From NCBI GenBank assembly GCA_916610825.1, contig OU744446.1, positions 7,404,309 to 7,468,308 of the forward strand: DNA of 64,000 bases. Reading direction: 5' to 3'. Shown in pieces: positions 27,701 through 38,600 of the stretch. The notes beneath the pieces are model-generated. The model ran no database searches. It had not been told where the DNA came from and saw only the letters and a list, made by a program, of their open reading frames with translations. The DNA comes from Haliclystus octoradiatus (taxonomy: Eukaryota > Cnidaria > Staurozoa > Stauromedusae > Haliclystidae). A program made the translations under genes and the position numbers. How positions within the stretch are numbered: the first letter of the stretch is position 1; each line of letters opens with the position of its first letter.

Positions 27701-30700
27701 TTAGTCAAACTGTAGACCAAATATTTTATTTCTAAGGGGCTTGCCCAGTGTTGCCCAGTGTTGTAGAACATTGTAGAACATTTTAAAGCATGTGGCACTT
27801 GCATACATACTGTAATTTTGTATCATACGACATAAAACTCATGATCTTGATCTACAACTATGTGTTGTCTCCTGCTCTTTTGTATTGATTTATTCGGATG
27901 CGAAACAATTGACTAAATACCAATTAATCGACCGATTGTTATGACTAATCGGCACCAAACATCGATAAATTTCGTTATCGTCTCACCCCTATTTTAAACC
28001 TATGAGAACGTATCAATTTTCTTCTGAATTTTCTCTAACCTTCCAGGATCTAGGATCCCAGGATTAGGATGCCCACTTTTTCGGCCTTGTATTTTGTTTA
28101 ACCTGGCTCACATGTTCTGACTTCTTCATTGACCACAAGGTTCTAATAATAGTCCAGTCAGATTGATCTCATTTCATCACACTCAGATTATTTTTGGAAA
28201 ATGAAACTTACGTTTATGCTCAACCATTTTTGATTGCTTACTGAACAGTTTGTAACCTGTATTTACTGCCTTCAGGATAATCAATAACATGGTGATTATA
28301 TTTTAAAAACACGGGATTTCATAACGTTTCGCCATATAATATCTTCATGGCATCATCAGATAAATAAATACAAATTAAAAAATTACAAATATATAGAGTT
28401 TGAGTTTACAAAGGAAATGATCAAAGACAATTGCACGGAAAGTAAACAAACAACCGGGATTTTATAGAATCCGGAATTTAATTTCTGTGCAATTGTATTT
28501 GATCATTTCCTTTGTAAACTCAAACTCTATATATTTGTATTTATTTATCTGATGATGCCATGAAGATATGATATGGCGAAACCTTATGAAATCCCGTGTT
28601 TTTTATCGCTGTCATTTGTTACAAATTTAATAAGCAAGAATTTATTGATTATACTTTAAAAAGTAAATCTTTGAATTGTGAACTAGTTTTGTTCTACTTT
28701 ACAGCCAACACCCGTCGGATCAATCAGTAGCGAAAATTCTGCATCACATGGCGGCAGACAATCTGGTGCTCATGGTCATTCGCGGGTTAGTTCATTTCAT
28801 CAAATGTACAATTTTCCTCGTTCCATACAGCTTATAAAGTGTTGATACATTTCGGAGTTTGCATTTATCTAAACGTGGTACATATCAGAAACATTTTATT
28901 TATAAGGACTAGGGTATAATTTATTTTTCAATTCCAAAATTAGTTTTCTTGAAATTTCGATAGTCTTTTACAACATAATTATTCTTGCAAAAGATAAACA
29001 ATTATTAAGTTTTACATAAAATTATATGATATGTTAAAATATGTATTTTAGTGCCTGTATGCACCACAAACTTTTAAAATTGTACAAGTTTGAGCCTTTA
29101 CAAAAGAAACGGTATGGACTTTTTCTTTCTTAAAATAATTTACTCTAATGCATGAGAAGTGATACATTATTAACAGTTCTTATACAAATTAACTGTTTCG
29201 TTTTCTTTGAGGCTGGTCGTAGGAATGCTATCATCTTCTATTTGCAAGTGGCTCCATAAATCAAAGGACATATTAGGGTAGATGGAGTCTGGTTAGATAC
29301 CATGGAAACAGCACAGTGTGTGATGACACCACTAGGAAACTTTCCAAAAGTACAGTATTGGCAATGTACCGTTAGGCGTTATAGCCAATTATTTATACGA
29401 GCAACGATAGCAAATTTCACCAAGAACAACAGTTAAATTCAGTATATTTTAAGAAGTAAGAGGTTATAAAAGGTGACACATAGAAAAAGTTTCTACTGTA
29501 CAATGATTATTCTAGATGTTCTTGAATTACTAACTGCTATACAGTATATTCTAAGCAGATTCCAGTCAATGCCATTAACTCAAATATTTGGCAGGCACTT
29601 TGGTTGATTGCAATGATTGCCTACTCATATATATTTTGTCAACCATTTTTTTAAGAGTGCTTTGACAAAGACTTCATGCCACTCTTGCATTCATTCTTAT
29701 TTTTCTTTGCATATAGCTATCAACAGATGCATGGCAAAGTCTGAGGGCGAGTCATAATAGGGATGCAATGCGTGCTGGTATGGGTGGATCTGTCCAAGTT
29801 GTTAGTTCAACGAATGGAGAATTAGGTCCTGCAGATGATGTTAATCTGGAAAAGAAATCTGGTGTCCCATTGAATACTCAAACAGAAGTTGAAATCGTCG
29901 ACGAAACAAAGTATGTTATAACTTTGTTTGAATTTAAAATCATTCTTTATTTTTCTCCCGGGTTGCATGAATATATATATTCTGCCATACTACAATTGTA
30001 AAAAAAAAAATTGACATTGCTTGCTCTACAACTTCAACAGCTCTTTTACAAGTAGCCTACATGTTTATGCAGACCTAATTATAAAGGAGGATTAGCTCAG
30101 ATGGCAGAGCTACTGAACTTCAGATCGGATCATATCTGATCGACTGTGGTTCAAATCCCCCAAAGGTCAACTCAGCCTTGACTTTATCTGAAACATCAAA
30201 TGAGTACCATCTGAAGATGGCGGATGGAATGGCCCAGAGAGATTGCATTGTGAGTAGCTGCGGCGCATCGTTGAGCATTGACAATCGAGACCTGTCTGCC
30301 ATGAAATCTGTTAAAATTGATCTGCAGTGTTGCGGCTGAGATCAACAAAGAGCGTTTAAAATCATTCATTGCTCTCAGTGAAAGATGCCACTCATCTAAA
30401 AATAGAGGAGTGGTATGGGTGCCTTTGGTAGGGCGACACCATCTACATTACTTTTTTTTACAGCAATGCTTACAGTTACACACATGCTCATTTGGTGCTA
30501 CCTTGATATGCATCAAAATCAAATGCACTGCTATGCTGTGGTAACTGCAAATTGTATTATTGAGTTTTTAGTTTTTACCATTGTTTGTTTGTTTGTTTGT
30601 AGATTATTATTGACATTTAAACAGCGATATACAAAGATTTGTTATGATATATATAGTAGTTACAGATTTGTTTTTTTACATTAATTTAAGCGGCTGATTC

Positions 30701-31206
30701 TTGATGTCTGTATTTTTACTGTTATTATTTATTCATGACTCGCAATTTACTAGCTATTGCATTTTTGAAGGTTAGTCCATTTAGGTCTTGAAAATTTGAG
30801 TATGTGGTGAGGAGGGCTGCTCCACGAGACGCAAATGACCGTTTTCCTCGCTCAGTTCTAACTTTTGGAAGGATGTATGGCCGCGTTCTTGTTGCATACC
30901 ATTAATATTGATAAGAAGACAAGCGTTAGAATAGACGTAATTTTGCGACAATTCGTCATTATACTAATATGACATTTTCAAGCGAATAAAATTAAAAGGA
31001 TAGAGATTTAAAATACATGAATTTTATATGTATTAACTTACCTAATTTACAGTATGTGCTAACAAATTACGTCTATTCTATCGCGTGTCTTATCAAACTT
31101 ATTAAGCAAAAAGTTTTTTACCATTAATGTTGTATTGTTTAATTGAAGGTGCTGTTGTTTTTTCAAACGGAAGAAAAAGAAGACTTCTCTAAGACGAAAG
31201 AAGTAA
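18701..31206 (+). CDS. CSNK1G: Casein kinase 1 gamma (10 coding exons, complete)
   Basis: Membrane-anchored Ser/Thr kinase of the CK1 gamma class; the family phosphorylates LRP5/6 in Wnt signalling and acts in vesicle traffic. Exons: 18701-18887, 22434-22474, 22972-23041, 23220-23371, 24329-24563, 26365-26535, 27421-27569, 28705-28785, 29717-29910, 31149-31206 (TAA); all in phase, 445 aa, the usual length. Visible features: Ser/Gly/Arg-rich N-terminus; glycine loop [12 protein letters not shown] (~52-63); ATP lysine in VAIK (K75); catalytic loop YRDIKPENF (D166); DFG (189-191); CK1-specific [20 protein letters not shown] replacing the usual APE segment; [20 protein letters not shown]. The last exon encodes [11 protein letters not shown], the palmitoylation and polybasic anchor that defines the gamma class. 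ATG 18701 follows upstream stops and begins the typical basic N-terminus. The last two exons sit between the arms of a 210-bp inverted duplication. Confidence 0.95.
18888..20298. other. CSNK1G intron 1, left part: nothing recognised
   Basis: AT-rich intron with only chance open frames and no inverted-repeat element detected. Confidence 0.6.
20299..22098. mobile_element. ~1.8 kb terminal-inverted-repeat element in CSNK1G intron 1
   Basis: The left end CAATAGGCAGGTCCACTAAA (20313) matches the reverse complement of the right end, which stops at 22080. Weaker similarity extends outward to GTCGACC (20299) and GGTCAAC (22098). Sub-terminal copies of TGACGTCATAAT occur at about 20499 and 21889. No transposase is evident inside; the longest open frames lack any recognisable motif. 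It is most likely a non-autonomous DNA transposon. Confidence 0.75.
23421..23595. mobile_element. hAT-type MITE with perfect 8-bp target duplication
   Basis: Ends CAGGGTTCGACAAAAG and CTTTTGTCGGACCCTG are inverted repeats. CCGATATG flanks both sides (23413-23420 and 23596-23603). The CAGGG terminus and 8-bp duplication are diagnostic of hAT. It sits in CSNK1G between exons 23220-23371 and 24329-24563. Confidence 0.9.
23917..24105. mobile_element. Second hAT-type MITE of the same family, with 8-bp target duplication
   Basis: Ends CAGGGTCCAACAAAGTCCGG and TTTTGTCGGACCCTG; CTTAGCTT flanks both sides (23909-23916 and 24106-24113). It lies only ~310 bp from the first copy in the same intron. Confidence 0.9.
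25543..25719. mobile_element. 177-bp pogo-like MITE (type copy of a family in this window)
   Basis: Ends CAGCCAAACCTGTTATAG and TATATACAGGTTTCACTG, flanked by TA. The interior carries alternating GGTCACCT / TATAGTGGTCA blocks. Other copies or pieces: 1448-1615, 1645-1750, 2262-2330, 4323-4463, 7556-7731, 9626-9779, 26612-26755, 58098-58274 and about 62760-62850. Confidence 0.8.
27033..27299. mobile_element. 267-bp MITE with AGAGCCATCTAT ends
   Basis: AGAGCCATCTATTTATAAG at the left is mirrored by CTTGTATATAGATGGCTCT at the right. A diverged relative lies at about 1790-1995 in INTS3, sharing the GGTTCGAAAATCGCCATTTT core. It is in the CSNK1G intron before exon 27421. Confidence 0.8.
28305..28607. 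repeat. Fold-back repeat with hammerhead-like cores in both arms
   Basis: Arms of ~120-130 bp (28305-28437 and 28489-28607) are inverted copies around a ~50 bp centre, in CSNK1G between exons 27421-27569 and 28705-28785. Each arm holds CTGATGA, stem II GCCAT/ATGGC, and GAAAC (plus strand 28549-28582; minus strand 28359-28326). The stretch after GAAAC reads CTTATGAA or GTTATGAA, so the U-H cleavage site and a pairing stem I are not evident; these copies look degraded. Confidence 0.7.
29113..29322 (+). repeat. Left arm of a 210-bp inverted duplication in CSNK1G
   Basis: This segment (TATGGACTTTTTC... to ...GCACAGTGTGTG) recurs in reverse complement at 31263-31472 with almost no differences. 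The two arms bracket the last two CSNK1G coding exons and a tRNA-derived SINE, about 1.9 kb apart. Confidence 0.92.
30086..30475 (+). mobile_element. tRNA-derived SINE (~390 bp)
   Basis: Starts with a tRNA-like head: A box TTAGCTCAGATGGCAGAG and B box GGTTCAAATCCC about 45 bp apart. A unique body follows (ATGGCGGATGGAATGG, GATCTGCAGTGT, CTCTAAAAATAGAGGAGTGG). It shares its whole length with 62171-62545. It lies in CSNK1G between the last two exons. Confidence 0.88.
30910..31094. mobile_element. 185-bp inverted-repeat element just before the last CSNK1G exon
   Basis: GATAAGAAGACAAGCGTTAG..ATAGACGTAATTT is mirrored by AAATTACGTCTATTCTATCG..TCTTATC. The right flank (AAACTTATTAAGCAAAAAG) recurs at 57476-57495, so the repeat unit may be longer. 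It ends 54 bp before the acceptor of exon 31149-31206. Confidence 0.65.
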
Positions 31207-31262
31207 AATGTATAAAGTGATAAATGGAATTTATCTGATCAATTAATGGATGGGTATTTGTA

Positions 31263-31472
31263 AACACACTGTGCTGTTTCCATGGTATCTAACCAGACTC
31301 CATCTACCCTAATATGTCCTTTGATTTATGGAGCCACTTGCAAATAGAAGATGATAGCATTCCTACGACCAGCCTCAAAGAAAACGAAACAGTTAATTTG
31401 TATAAGAACTGTTAATAATGTATCACTTCTCATGCATTAGAGTAAATTATTTTAAGAAAGAAAAAGTCCATA
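31263..31472 (-). repeat. Right arm of the 210-bp inverted duplication in CSNK1G
   Basis: Reverse complement of 29113-29322. It begins 57 bp after the CSNK1G stop codon and so lies in the 3' UTR or just beyond it. Confidence 0.92.
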
Positions 31473-32604
31473 GCTTTTTACTAAAAGAGATTACTGCGTT
31501 GGATAAACTTAGTTGGTTTAGTAAATTCAACATTATTGTTGATTGAAGTACAAACGACATGTGATAAAAATATCACAATATTTTGTGATAATTGAAAGAG
31601 AGAGAGAAACACTGGTACTCTATGGCTACACAATTTAATGAAACTTTTCGAAACAAAACAATCACTTTAAATATAAATTAATTATGCTGATTATTGCTAC
31701 AACATTAAATATACAAGTGCAGGATTTTTTTAATCCTTCATTGAAAAAATAATAATAATAAAAGCTAAATTATGGTCAGTGATATCCATGTTGTAGAAAT
31801 GTAGCAATTAAGTAAGTTTGATATATTTTAAAAGACAGGTTCAAATCGCTTGGAAGTTTTTGTATATTTTCTTGTTAAAACAAACACGTGCAAAATGCTT
31901 TATGTCTTATGTCTTTCTACTTTATCAATACCATACTTACTATTTCTATGACAGTAATGTGTCATTCCCAAGGACAGGCAGCAATTGTTCCTTCTACCAT
32001 AGATATGGATGGGCATAGATTATAAAATACATGGGGCGTATTCTATAATCTATGGGATGGGGCAAACGGGGGACGGAGTGCCTTCCAGGAAGGAAATTAA
32101 AATTTATACCGCTATAATTACTTGAGACTGATTGCAACAACACACAAGATTTGGATTCGACGGGGTTTGGGATTTGAAAAAGCTATTCATCAATCGACGA
32201 ATTATTAATCCTGATGTACTAGTATCGAAAGCTATTACAGTTGAACTCAGTTAATAACTGATTTCCATTTTCAATTCTCCATACAAACTCTCGTATTCTT
32301 ACATCGCTTAATGTCCCGCTTTTTATCTGTACCAGAGGGGGATATTAAGCAAGTTCGACTGTCTATAACTAGAACTATTACCAAAACCAGTACCGTACCA
32401 TTTCGATTGGGGGCAAACAAGACATGTAGAGTCTGCACACAGGCTAGCTTTGAAACTTGGCGCGCCATAGTAATACGAGGCTGTTGCGCAAAGTCAATAC
32501 AGTTACAAGCTAGATGCTCATGCTTCTGCAACAAATTGCAAATAACATGTTCAATTTAAGAAGGTATTAGCTAATGATATCAGGGTCCACATACCTTTGC
32601 AGCT

Positions 32605-35600
32605 ATGGATAGGATACCATCTGGTAAATACGAAGATCGATTACTGGACGGAAATACTACTTTTAACTCAACAAGAGATGGAAAGATGGTAAGTAGGCCT
32701 AAAAAGTAGGTACTACTTTGATTTTGACAGTCCAAGTTCGTACAGAGGTTAGCTCGAAGCAGTTAGATACGTTCTCTTCTGAATTTTTGTTGTTGAAGTT
32801 TTGCTTATAGATTCTAGAATCATCGAAATATCAATTTATTCTCAGCTTTCTCCTAATAATGTTTTGAAATCTAGGATTGTAGGTTGGGATTCACTTTTGT
32901 TGGACCCTGCATGACGTTATATATCACTGTGATACAGTCAATCAATATGAGGTGTATTTAGTTATTGTTACGGCTTGCAGTGTTCCTATAAAACGGTTGT
33001 CATGATATCGTGCTATGTACGTTGATATCGTGCATGTAAATGTAATCACACAATCATGTTATAATTTTTACTTCAGGTGTATTCACGTGTGTGTAAATAT
33101 GTAATCCAATTTCAAGATATACACAGTTTATAATAACGTAGCCTGCGTCCAGACTAAAAAATTTCTGAAGGAAAGTGTAAATTTTCCGTTTACCCCAAAC
33201 AAAGCTGTTTTGCGGACTCTGTACTAGACTAGTGCCGCCTTATAAAAACCTTAATTTCCGGTCTCAGTTGTGTGAGTGAAAATCACGTTTACATGTTAAA
33301 CATTAAAAAACACTCAAGCTTGGGAATAAATAGAGCAAAGCTAACCAATATGATTGAGTCACTGCTTTTGCAAGTCTAGTGCAGTGTCAGCAAAAGGAGT
33401 TTGTTTTGTCGGCTACACAGACTTTTCACTTTCCTTCAGAAACGCTTTAGTGTGGACGCAGGCTAATAATAACGCTGTGGATATTGTTCCAGCTGCCGGA
33501 AAGCTGTCCTCAAAAGATAACGTTCCCTCCGTTCTTTGCGCATGTGTTTGTAGATAGTAAACATGACTGTGTCGATCGATCCAATCTAAAATGGTTTGTA
33601 AAATAATTCATAGCCAAGCACCCACACCGTAGATTGGATCAACTGTTTGGAATAATATAAAACAGAAACGACATTCAACATATCTATGCATTAATCATTT
33701 TATTCTGTCTTTGATTTATCAAAGCTTTTCAGCGATGCAACCCAGGGTTTTCAATATTTGAGTGTCGTGACATTTATTTGGCATTCTGAAGGTTACAGAG
33801 AATATTTATGACGCCTAACAATGCCTCAAAACATTTTTAATCTGGATATTTGTAATATAGTAAAAAATAGATACTTGACATTAATATCATGATGGTAATT
33901 TGCGATAAAAAACACATAATATAATTGCAAATTTTCGAAATAATCTTATTTCATCTTCAGGCAAATTGTAAAAGAGAGAGTTAAAAAGTTTACATTGGTA
34001 TTTATAGGAAAATAATTATATATCTATTTAAATTTATCGGAATATATTATACTTTTTAACAATAGGCAAACAATAACTACGGAAGAGATGATTCTAAACA
34101 AATGCTAATTACGGATATACGATACAAATACAGTAGATTAATTATCACAAGCAAAAATATTCTCAATCAAGTTATCAGCGGCAAAACGTTCCTTTAAAAT
34201 ATTCATATCTTTCATGTAATCTATGGTTTTAGCTAATTCAACCATAGAAATCGACAATACACAATAATGCAATAAATTAGAAAGCAATGTTAGGTAGGTG
34301 GCCGGTATGCCCAGGTAGGCCTATATGAAAATAACTAACGAAGATGACAGTGACACAAATACAGAATACAGTAAATCAAGCAAACAGTACTATCAATCGA
34401 TGATAATAACTACATAAAAAACTGGAGGAGTAAATTGAACAGAATATCAATAATATCGATAATATCCAATTGCCGAATGTCCAAACTCCAACTGAAAACA
34501 TAATCGCAACATAGTTGTTTCTATATTCGCTACACCTAAATCCATCGCTCAAAACGATGTATGTCCACACGGTATATTCGTTTACAGGAAATTTCTTTCC
34601 GTTTTCCGTAAATCAGACGTGCCCAAACCGAAGCCGAGTGTGTTTGCTTTTTCTATAAGTCTGGAAGAACGGTTTGGTGTGGCATGTGGCGTCGTGAATC
34701 CCTCATATAAAGTGCTTTCAACCTCTAGCACTATAAATTTAAATCATATTATATTCTATTATTAAATTGATGAACAGAATTGTTATTAACGTGATCGAGG
34801 AACAGGACCGTCCGTCGCCATTGCATCTTGAACGAATGTGAATGTGAGGGAAACGCAAACAACACAATACGCATGCGCAAAAGAAGTACAGAACATTATC
34901 TCTAGTACTCCGGATTCCGGCTGCCGGAACATTATCCACTTCGTAACAATAACAAATGGACTTGTGCATTTCACCCCATATTAATATTCTCGTTTCATAA
35001 TTGCATGGTGTCCGCAGAAGTGGTTTTGTTTTCTGTCAATAATTATAATAATATGGTTATAAAATTGAGACAAAGATGAGGCAAAGCCTTTCCGTAACTC
35101 CAAGTTTCACGTGTTTATTTCACGATCATCAGACGGTATCTGCTGATCGTGAAATAAACATGTGAAACTTGGAGTTACGGAAAGACTTTGCCTCATCTTT
35201 GTCTCAATTTTATGTTATGCTCTGTTTTAACAAACATTGAGCACCTTCACATATATGTGATTTGATTAACTTAATTATGTTATTCCGTGTAAGTGTTTGC
35301 CAAGGAGACATTTGAAAGTTGGCCTGTTTGATACATCCTTTGTTGTAGACGGTAGATCGTTCCACGTATGAGCATTAGCATTTTGAAATGAGTGGCAATG
35401 GCTTGACCTGATGTAAATGTCATTGTGGTAGTGAGATCTTGTTCTAATGGTATGGGAGACCGGGTACACATCGGACGCTTTTCGGTTTCTTACTTCTAAT
35501 TATTTTATTTTTCGCTCGAAACAAATAAATCGTATATCATTTAATAGCTAATGTGCCATGTTTAAAAGGGTAAATTGTTGGAAAGTTAAATATATTCGAG

Positions 35601-38600
35601 TGCCGAGTATTTGATCATTCTTTTACCCCTAGTTGAGCGGGGTGACTTCGGCCAGACTGGGGTGACTCTGGACAGTGAATTTAAACTCTCAACAATGCAC
35701 AAAACAAATGTTTATTGACATAAATTGAAAGCTTCATCATTCATCTACTCAGAGAAATCAATGAAATTATTCATAAATTACAAACCATGCTAATATTTAT
35801 AATTTCTTTAGCGCGTCGAAATAGTCATCGAAAGCCGTAGATTCAAGTGATAACTCAGCGGCCCCAAACGAAAACAAAACATGCTCGTAAATCAACAAGA
35901 GTAAACCAAACTCTTCGACATATGTGGTCGTTGAAATAATGTGGAAAGCAAAGGAGGAGATTGGTTAAATTTAATTTTATGGGTGAACATTTGTTGATTT
36001 GATGTAATTCTGTCTCTGGCAGAAAGTCAGCCAAGCTGACTTTCATATCAGAGACACAAGTCCGATAGTTACAACGGAGCACTGACCTCATTCCTCTGTT
36101 CTGCAATCTCTGGAGGCGATCAAGATGTTCTGTTTTACAATTCCCCCGTACAATAGCGCAGTAGTCAAAATGTGATAAAATAATTGTTATAAATATTTAA
36201 TGCAGATTGTTGTGGGATGAAATGTCTTACAAATTTCAGTAGGCTACCCCTAAACTTCTATTAATTTTTTTATTCAGAGCAGTAATATGATTATCGAATG
36301 ATAAATTAGTAGCCTATCAATTAGTACTCCTAGATACTTCATTTAATTAACCCGGTCTACTTTCTGGTGATCTATTTTGATAAAAAATCTCAGCTTCTTC
36401 TTGCTTTTTAAATTTGGCTTTGAGCCAATTACCATGAATTTGGTTTAAATCTAAAAGTAAAAGTTGTTCTATGTCATTTACAGACGTCATGTGTCATTTA
36501 TATAAATAAAAAAAAGTAGAGGCCCAAGGATTGGCCCTTGGGGAACTCCATATTTAATTACACCTAAGTTAGAATTTACATTGTTTACTTTACTATTTGT
36601 TTTCTACTTATTAAATAAGAATTAAAAAATTTATAAACTATTTACATTACTACCATTTAATTTTAATTTATCTCATTAAATAAAATAAGATGATCTACGG
36701 TGTCAAATGCTGTTTTTAGGTCTACACTTACCACACCTACAAGATTTTTATTTAGAACATTATCGAAGCAAAATTCCAAAAAATTTAAAATACTGCCATC
36801 GGTGGAATGATTTTTACGGAAGCAATATTGATAATTAGTTAATAAGTTATTGGTTAGTTAAATAATAATTTGGTTGAATATGTACAGTTTTTTTCTAGAA
36901 TCTTTGATATTATAGGAAGTACTGATATAGGTCTGTAGTTTGTTCTCTCAGTTATAGAATCAGTTATGGAGTTTGTCTTGATAGGCATACAATATAAGCC
37001 ATGAAATTCTATATGTGGATTAGCACGGTTTGAAAACTTGAATATGCACCCTATCAATATATGCAATTGAGCCAGCTCTGGATATTGGAAATTTAAAAAA
37101 TAAAGTTAACGATAAATTTTTTAAGAATTCATGGATCAAAAATGTTCATCCTTGAAGCCAGAAGCATGATAACCTGCGTGTAGACTCAAACATGTTTATG
37201 TTCATCCTTGAAGCCAGAAGCATGATAACCTGCGTGTAGACTCAAACATGTTTCTAAGCAAAACAGGAGAGTCTGTTAATCCGTCTGTATGGTCTTGTTG
37301 TTCCGAACGAAGGATGTGCGTTTGCGAACACTGACTTCCGGTCTCACTTGAAGAACTACTCATTCTTTTTCAGGTATTGCCATGGTTACTCACAGTCTAT
37401 CATTTTTATGCAGCAATTTCTTTTTTGAAAACAAAATAACATACATGAAACTGTTACAAATTTATTTCAAATATGCTTTCTTTCAAATATCAAGGCTAAA
37501 GCATTCTTAATTCTTTCTCGGATAAGCTTTTCTTTAAAATAAAATTTTCTTTTCGTCAATATAAAATGCGAAACAAACACGAGACGAATATTCCATGGCT
37601 TCGTCGTTTGCATGTTTCAATTGTCTAGGCGACTCCCTTTAATTACCATAACAAAGCAAATCTCAAGTTTAGCGCAACTAATTCTATTCTGGGCTATGTT
37701 GCTATGACAATTAATTATTCCAACAGATGTGATATAATCCTTCATTTTGATTTGGTCATTGCTTTTGGTAGCGTAACTTGGAATGTGGTTGATGAATGAT
37801 GACTTCTAGTTCATCAAAGTTCTGAATGTTCATAAACTCCAAGGGTCCATGAACTATAATTTTACAAACTTCTATGAATAGTTCATGAACATTCATGAAC
37901 TTGAATAACAGTTTGTGAACATTCATGAACTTTCACAAACTTGGATTATAGTTCATGAATTTTGAAAACTAGTTCATGAACTGGGATATTCTAGATTTGT
38001 AGAGATAAGCTTTAAATGACCGTTTTCTAGAGATCTATTTTTCTATAAATAGACTGGCTGGCACTCCCTATCTCAGTAGTTCTCGATATGCTGGTAAAGC
38101 TTTGCCTGAATACTATTTTGAGGTGATTGTAGATTTGGCGTAGAACCTACAATAATAATTTGAAGCACACAGTTTACACAAAATGTGTAGAGTTTTAATG
38201 ATTCTCAAGGCTACATAGTATGTTAATCAGTTTTGAGTAGTACAGTAATAAGGTAACATTACTTAAAATCCATAGAATGAAAGTCAGAAGTCAGATGAAG
38301 CAGTGGGCCTATATCAAAAGAAATTCATGTCAGAACTAGATGATGAAGGCAATCATAGATTATCTAGCCTGTCAAAGGATTCAAAGTCTTCAGGTAAATG
38401 TTAACTTGAGTCTATAGTATATTCAATAACAACAACTGGTTGTATAATATTATTCATGTAATAACAATCAGCCTATTTTTTCAAATTTAACTAATTAATA
38501 ATATTTAATTAGTTAAACTCCATGTAATTAGTTAATATATAGATACGTACATTCATCTCTCGTTGACGCTTCCATGTTCAAACTAACAATTCTTTTACGA

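Noticed and set aside
30086-30160. Functional tRNA gene
   Set aside because: A and B boxes are present but the cloverleaf is not, and the unit continues as a multicopy SINE body.
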